Below, in pieces: positions 13,705 through 17,133 of a stretch of DNA of 17,133 bases; position 1 is the stretch's first letter; each line of letters opens with the position of its first letter. Location: NCBI GenBank assembly GCA_047639615.1, contig JBLIOL010000085.1:1-17133 (forward strand), in the 5' to 3' direction. Both the position numbers and the translations under genes were made by a program. The notes under the pieces are model-generated. The model searched no databases and was not told the origin of the DNA. It worked only from the letters and a program-made list of their open reading frames with translations. The stretch is from CAYWNK01 sp047639615. GTDB lineage: Bacteria > Planctomycetota > UBA1135 > GCA-002686595.

Positions 13705-15921
13705 CTAATTTGAATGTGCCAATCGGAAGCCGAGGTCGGCGGATGTGTCGAACTCGGGTGCTCTGCGGTGTTGGTCGAGCCAGACCCAAGGGCTCTTGTT
13801 GTCGGTGCGGTGCCAGGGGAGGCCGCGGGCGATGGTGTAGTTGGTGTCGACGTTGAGTCGGCCAGCGATCTCTCGCGGCATTGGGGTGCAGGTCCACTCG
13901 GAGGCGCCGGCCATCTGAAGGGGGAAGCCTTCGGCTAGGGCGCGGGCTGGCTCGATGAAGCGAGCGTAGGCCAATGGGCTGCTTTGATTGCCCTCGGGGT
14001 CGAGTAGCCAAGGGGGGCCTTGGGCCGGGTAGTCCGGTCGGGCGGGTACGGAATCGGCTTGGCTCTTGGCGCTATTGAGGGCGTGGGTCCACTCGGTGGT
14101 GGATGGCAGACGATAGCCCCACCACTCCGCGATGGCGGTGGCTTCGCTGTGGTTGATGAGCGTTGCCGGGAGTGAGCTCCAATCGTCGCCGGACCTGGTG
14201 CCCTTCGCCTGGGTGTAGGCCTCGCCGCCGAACTGCAAGAGGGTGCGACCTGATTGGCGCAGGTAGAGTTCTACCTGGCCGTTCGTGATAGGCGCGCGAC
14301 TCAGGTGGAAGGGGCCGACGCTGATGCTGTGGGTGACGTTGTAGCCACTCTCCAGACGAATCGCGTAGGACTCTTCTCCACCGCCAAAGGCGACCCACTC
14401 GATACCCGCAGGCAGAGTGCGCGGGGGCTCGGGGCGCAGCTTGATGACCTGCTCTTCCGTTGGAATACGGTCGAGTTCGAGTAACTGGCCGCCGGGGAGT
14501 TCGATCTGCAGGCGCAGGGGACCCGGCGGGATGCTGAGGGTTGCGCCGCGCGGGGAGAGGGGCTTGGCCTGGATCGTCTCGGCCGGCTTGCTTGGGTCGG
14601 CGCTTAGCAGGCTGTAGCCGAGGCGCGAGCCGGGGGGCAGGGCGCTGGCGTCGATTTCGATGCTGGCCCAGGAGCTGCGGGCGCGGACTTGGTCGGCCGT
14701 GCGCCAGGCGAAGACGCCGGCGACTAGGCTTAGGCCGATGGCGGCCGCGCTGGCGCGCAGGATGAAGCGGCGCGAGCGGGAGCGGTTGCGTAGGCGTTGG
14801 CCGAGGCTCAGGGGGCGGGCGCTGATGGGGGTGCCGGCGAGCCAGGCGCGGAGGTCCTTGGCGAAGGTGCCGGCGTTGGCGTAGCGCTGGTCGGGGTTGC
14901 GGCGCAGGCCGCGTTCGATGCAGAGGGCTAGGTTGCGGTCGACTTTTGGGAGGTGCGAGCGCAGGGGGCGGACCTCGGGGGAGTCCAGGCTGGCGAGCAT
15001 GGCTAGGGAGGGCAGGCCGCCGTAGGGCGGTTCGCCGGTGAGCAGTTCGTAGAGCACGGCGGCGGCGGAGTAGATATCCGTGCGGCGGTCGATGGCGTCC
15101 TTGAGCTGGCGCGCCTGCTCGGGGCTCATGTAGGCCAGGGTGCCAGCTACTAGGCCGGAACGGGTGGCGCCCGTGGGGCCGGCGGTGAGGTCGCGGGCGA
15201 GGCCGAAGTCGCCCAGGTAGATGCGCCCGTCGGGGTCGATGAGGACGTTGCCGGGCTTCACATCACGGTGCACGATGTCGTGCTCGTGGGCGAAGTCCAG
15301 GGCTTCGAGCAGGGTGGCTCCGAGCTCGGCGATGGCGCGCGGGTCGCTGAGGTCGGGAGCGCCGCTGGGGAGTTCGAGGCCCTTGTCGTGGAGGCGCTTG
15401 TCGTGGAGGCGCTTGTCGTGGAGGCGCATGAGCACGGCGAGGCTCTGGCCGTGGATGAGCTCCATGGCGTACCAGTGCAGGCCGCGGTCTTCGCCGGCGG
15501 CGAGTACGCGCACGATGCACGGGTGGCGCAGGCTGGCGGTGAGGCGTACCTCGCGCTGGAAGCGTATGACGACTTCGGGTTCGGCCACTAGGTGGGGGTG
15601 CACCACCTTGACCGCGACGGGTTGCTCTAGGTGCGTTTGGTCCGCGCGGTAGACGATTCCCATGCCGCCCGACCCGAGGATGCCGGTCAGGGTGAAGTCG
15701 CCGAGGGTTGCGCCGATCAGGTCTTCTGCGCGGGTGAGCAGGATCGGGGGCTCGAGGAAGCCGGTGGCGTCGGGTTCGGCGGCGAGTAGGCCTAGGACGG
15801 AATCAGCGATGGAGGAATCCTCACCACACTGGGTACGCACCCAGGCTTCGCGTTCGGCTGTGTCCTTCTCGAGGGCGGCGTTGAACAGCTCTCGGATACG
15901 ATCGTCGCGATTGTGGGCCAT
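13705..15921 (-). CDS. Ser/Thr protein kinase with C-terminal SUMF1-like domain
   Basis: 738 residues. A short helical N-terminal segment (1-65) precedes a complete Hanks-type kinase domain (about 75-363): Gly loop GSGGMG 83-88, Lys105 in VAVKVV, Glu124, HRDVKPGN 218-225, DFG 238-240, SPE 266-268. A hydrophobic helix (about 387-405) should cross the inner membrane. An external part ends with a SUMF1/FGE-type sulfatase-modifying-factor domain (about 505-738): LPATLINHSEATAIAEWWGYRLP, EW at 610-611, GASEWT 672-677 and DLGFRLA 729-735. The paired catalytic cysteines of true FGE are not seen, so it is probably a sensor or binding module. Residues 168-181 contain RLHDK repeats from a 15-bp triplication, between the hinge and helix E. 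The ATG shares its A with the sigma-factor TGA, so the two are translationally coupled. Role: transmembrane signalling paired with the ECF factor, as described for planctomycete ECF-kinase operons. Confidence 0.93.
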   Translation of the reverse strand: MAHNRDDRIRELFNAALEKDTAEREAWVRTQCGEDSSIADSVLGLLAAEPDATGFLEPPILLTRAEDLIGATLGDFTLTGILGSGGMGIVYRADQTHLEQPVAVKVVHPHLVAEPEVVIRFQREVRLTASLRHPCIVRVLAAGEDRGLHWYAMELIHGQSLAVLMRLHDKRLHDKRLHDKGLELPSGAPDLSDPRAIAELGATLLEALDFAHEHDIVHRDVKPGNVLIDPDGRIYLGDFGLARDLTAGPTGATRSGLVAGTLAYMSPEQARQLKDAIDRRTDIYSAAAVLYELLTGEPPYGGLPSLAMLASLDSPEVRPLRSHLPKVDRNLALCIERGLRRNPDQRYANAGTFAKDLRAWLAGTPISARPLSLGQRLRNRSRSRRFILRASAAAIGLSLVAGVFAWRTADQVRARSSWASIEIDASALPPGSRLGYSLLSADPSKPAETIQAKPLSPRGATLSIPPGPLRLQIELPGGQLLELDRIPTEEQVIKLRPEPPRTLPAGIEWVAFGGGEESYAIRLESGYNVTHSISVGPFHLSRAPITNGQVELYLRQSGRTLLQFGGEAYTQAKGTRSGDDWSSLPATLINHSEATAIAEWWGYRLPSTTEWTHALNSAKSQADSVPARPDYPAQGPPWLLDPEGNQSSPLAYARFIEPARALAEGFPLQMAGASEWTCTPMPREIAGRLNVDTNYTIARGLPWHRTDNKSPWVWLDQHRRAPEFDTSADLGFRLAHSN
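15382..15426. repeat. 15-bp tandem triplication within kinase domain
   Basis: Three exact copies of cttgtcgtggaggcg. They encode an in-frame run of RLHDK units inserted after the kinase hinge (residues about 167-180). Confidence 0.95.
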
Positions 15922-16511
15922 CAGTTCTCGCCGTTCTGGGTGCTATCGCCCAGCATTTTGCGTTTGAGCCAGGTGCGGGCGAAGTGCCAGTCGCGCTCAC
16001 AGGTACGTAGGGACACGTCGCGGGCGGATTGGATCTCGGCCATGGTCATGCCGCCGAAGAAGCGCATTTCCACCAGCTCGAGCAGATCGGGGTAGGCCTC
16101 GCGCAACTTGTCGAGGGCGTCGCCTAGGGCGACCAAATCGACAGCGTTTTGCTCGAAGGAATCCACCAGCCCGTCAAGCGTGACGCGCCGTCCGGGCGGC
16201 GCGTTCTTGATGCGGTTCTTGCCGCGGGCATGGTCGATCACAATCTGCCCCATGGCCTGCGCGGCCACCGCTAGAAAGTGGTTCTTGTCCACGAAGGCCG
16301 CGCCTTCGGGGCCCATGAGCTTGATGTAGGCCTCGTTGACGAGAGCCGTGGGCTGCAGGGTGTGGTTCGCAGCCTGCTTGCGCATGACGCGCTCCGCACG
16401 GCGATAGAGATCGCCGTATACCAAGCTCAATAGCTGTTGTTTGGCCTCGTCGTCGCCATCACTGAGACGGCGCAGGAGGGCGGTTACTTTGGAGTCCGGC
16501 AGGACTGACAT
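15921..16511 (-). CDS. ECF sigma factor, TIGR02999 type
   Basis: 196 residues from ATG 16511. A longer frame opens at 16595, but its extra starts lie upstream of or inside the promoter, and the family normally begins shortly before the region equivalent to SKVTALLRRLSDGDDEA. Sigma-2 spans about 10-100 with LQPTALVNEAYIKL (52-65), a hallmark of this planctomycete-rich group. Sigma-4 spans about 135-188 with MRFFGGMTMAEIQSARDVS and the group's R-D-W-x-F-A-R-x-W-L motif (173-182). It should direct RNA polymerase to a stress or signal regulon, controlled by the downstream kinase rather than a classical anti-sigma factor. No Shine-Dalgarno. Its TGA overlaps the kinase ATG by one base. Confidence 0.92.
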   Translation of the reverse strand: MSVLPDSKVTALLRRLSDGDDEAKQQLLSLVYGDLYRRAERVMRKQAANHTLQPTALVNEAYIKLMGPEGAAFVDKNHFLAVAAQAMGQIVIDHARGKNRIKNAPPGRRVTLDGLVDSFEQNAVDLVALGDALDKLREAYPDLLELVEMRFFGGMTMAEIQSARDVSLRTCERDWHFARTWLKRKMLGDSTQNGEN

Positions 16512-16519
16512 CCAAGCGA

Positions 16520-16527
16520 GGGGGGGG
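16520..16527. repeat. eight-base G/C homopolymer in ECF leader
   Basis: Eight consecutive G on the + strand (C in the RNA) lie 9 nt upstream of ATG 16511, between the predicted transcription start and the start codon. Slippage would alter the leader, or the frame if an upstream start were used. Confidence 0.85.
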
Positions 16528-16547
16528 CGAGCACCACGATGGGATGA

Positions 16548-16576
16548 AGTGTATGCGTGTTCTTTCATGGTGGCAA
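16548..16576 (-). promoter_or_regulatory. promoter of the ECF/kinase operon
   Basis: On the minus strand TTGCCA (16571-16576), a spacer of exactly 17 nt and TACACT (16548-16553). The -35 is identical to that of the 8404 gene. The predicted transcription start near 16541 gives a 30-nt leader to ATG 16511 and supports that start. It looks like a housekeeping sigma promoter rather than an ECF autoregulated one. Confidence 0.6.
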
Positions 16577-16684
16577 GCTGAGCGCACTCATCCATGGGGA
16601 ACGCCGAGGCGGGTTGCCGCCCGCCAGGAAATCTGTCAGGACCTCACCATCGGCCGCATCCTGTGCTCAAGAACGATGTCGCAG

Positions 16685-16713
16685 TTGGGCTAGGCAGTTC
16701 AGGCGTGTAGTCT
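16685..16713 (+). promoter_or_regulatory. weak candidate promoter of the hscC-like gene
   Basis: TTGGGC (16685-16690), 17 nt, TAGTCT (16708-16713), ending 7 nt before ATG 16721. Each hexamer matches consensus at only 3 positions, but the spacing fits the leaderless pattern seen elsewhere in the window. Confidence 0.28.
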
Positions 16714-16720
16714 GCTGCAC

Positions 16721-17133
16721 ATGCTCGGCAGTCCTCCTATCGGTATCGACCTCGGTACCACCCATTCCTTGGTCGCGGTTTTTGAGGATGGCGCGCCACG
16801 GCTGCTGCCTAATGTGCATGGCAAGCAGTTGACGCCATCGGTGGTGGGCGTGCTGGAGTCGGGCGAGGTGGTGGTGGGAGCGGCGGCCGCTGAGTTGGCG
16901 GTGACGCATCCGGAGCGTACGGCGGCTTGCTTCAAGCGCTGGATAGGGTCCGACCGAAGCTTGGAACTGGCGGAGCGTGAGTTCAGCGCGATCGAGCTCT
17001 CGGCGATGGTCTTGCGCAGCTTGAAGGCTGATGCGGAAGCGGCGCTTGGGGCTGCGGTGACGGAGGCGGTGGTGACCGTGCCGGCGTATTTCAATCAGCC
17101 CCAGCGCGAGGCTACCCAGCGCGCGGCTGAGTT
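16721..17133 (+). CDS. hscC: HscC-like Hsp70 chaperone, 5' part, runs off the window
   Basis: 137 codons are open to the window edge without a stop. The first residues (IGIDLGTTHSLVAVFEDG) are the Hsp70 phosphate-1 motif of the nucleotide-binding domain. The following LLPNVHGKQLTPSVVG, then HPERTAACFKRWIGSD, ELSAMVLRSLKADAEAAL and VVTVPAYFNQPQREATQRAA, follow the pattern of E. coli HscC more closely than DnaK, notably the short THP-E-R-T-A-x-x-F-K-R segment. Family role: ATP-dependent cytoplasmic chaperone; in E. coli, HscC interacts with sigma-70. ATG 16721 is the only good start and no Shine-Dalgarno is visible. It is divergent from the ECF/kinase operon across 209 bp. The C-terminal substrate-binding half is outside the window. 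Confidence 0.85.
   Translation, partial: MLGSPPIGIDLGTTHSLVAVFEDGAPRLLPNVHGKQLTPSVVGVLESGEVVVGAAAAELAVTHPERTAACFKRWIGSDRSLELAEREFSAIELSAMVLRSLKADAEAALGAAVTEAVVTVPAYFNQPQREATQRAAE

Noticed and set aside
13703..14011. N-terminal extension of the 222-residue unknown protein
   Set aside because: The extra 103 codons overlap the kinase SUMF1-like domain out of frame and are Arg/Pro/His-rich; the ATG at 13702 follows the kinase stop by 2 nt.
16512..16595. Longer start for the ECF sigma factor
   Set aside because: The upstream ATGs lie upstream of or within the TTGCCA-17-TACACT promoter, and the family does not need the extra 28 residues.

Overview
The window looks like chromosomal DNA of a high-GC planctomycete. 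The evidence is the combination of secreted PQQ-like beta-propellers, an FG-GAP lipoprotein, an ECF sigma factor of the TIGR02999 type coupled to a Ser/Thr kinase with a C-terminal SUMF1-like domain, and a long secreted protein ending in a Cys-rich, 'DDLVLT...WYRDP' domain that I associate with deep-branching planctomycetes of the Saltatorellus (Poly30) kind. The phylum is inference from gene content; no rRNA is present. Most starts lack a good Shine-Dalgarno, and several have a -10-like hexamer only 6-10 nt upstream, which suggests leaderless mRNAs.

Layout. (1) 1-1338 is a decayed block: a truncated lipoprotein gene (+) runs head-on into a TPR-containing 3' part of a reaction-centre-type cytochrome c gene (-). 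The cytochrome gene carries a 20-bp tandem triplication that changes frame, a second frame break, and a lost haem-binding Cys. (2) 1582-3804 is a two-gene + strand unit: a PQQ-like beta-propeller and an ornithine cyclodeaminase/mu-crystallin-family protein. (3) 3793-4008 holds a small minus-strand gene remnant. (4) 4089-4748 is a ChrR-like cupin protein (+) whose 3' end overlaps the FG-GAP lipoprotein gene (-). (5) 4729-8256 (-) carries the FG-GAP lipoprotein, a second PQQ-like propeller and a small lipoprotein. (6) 8404-10260 (-) is a large secreted repeat protein with its own promoter and a rho-independent terminator. (7) 10426-11655 (+) is a conserved hypothetical protein with an N-terminal helix-turn-helix. 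(8) 11802-12980 (+) is a lipoprotein gene broken by one in-frame amber codon. (9) 16511-13034 (-) is a tightly coupled operon: ECF sigma factor, Ser/Thr kinase-SUMF1, and an unrecognised 222-residue protein of visibly lower GC. (10) 16721 to the window end (+) is the 5' part of an HscC-like Hsp70 gene, divergent from the sigma operon.

Functionally, most products are predicted to be exported. The clear regulatory unit is the sigma factor/kinase/unknown-protein operon. Two themes recur: gene decay (cytochrome/TPR, lipoprotein junction, minus-strand remnant, amber-interrupted gene) and short exact tandem duplications inside genes (20 bp x3, 9 bp x4-5, 18 bp x2, 15 bp x3), one of which changes the reading frame. 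No tRNA, rRNA, CRISPR array, insertion sequence or phage gene was seen.
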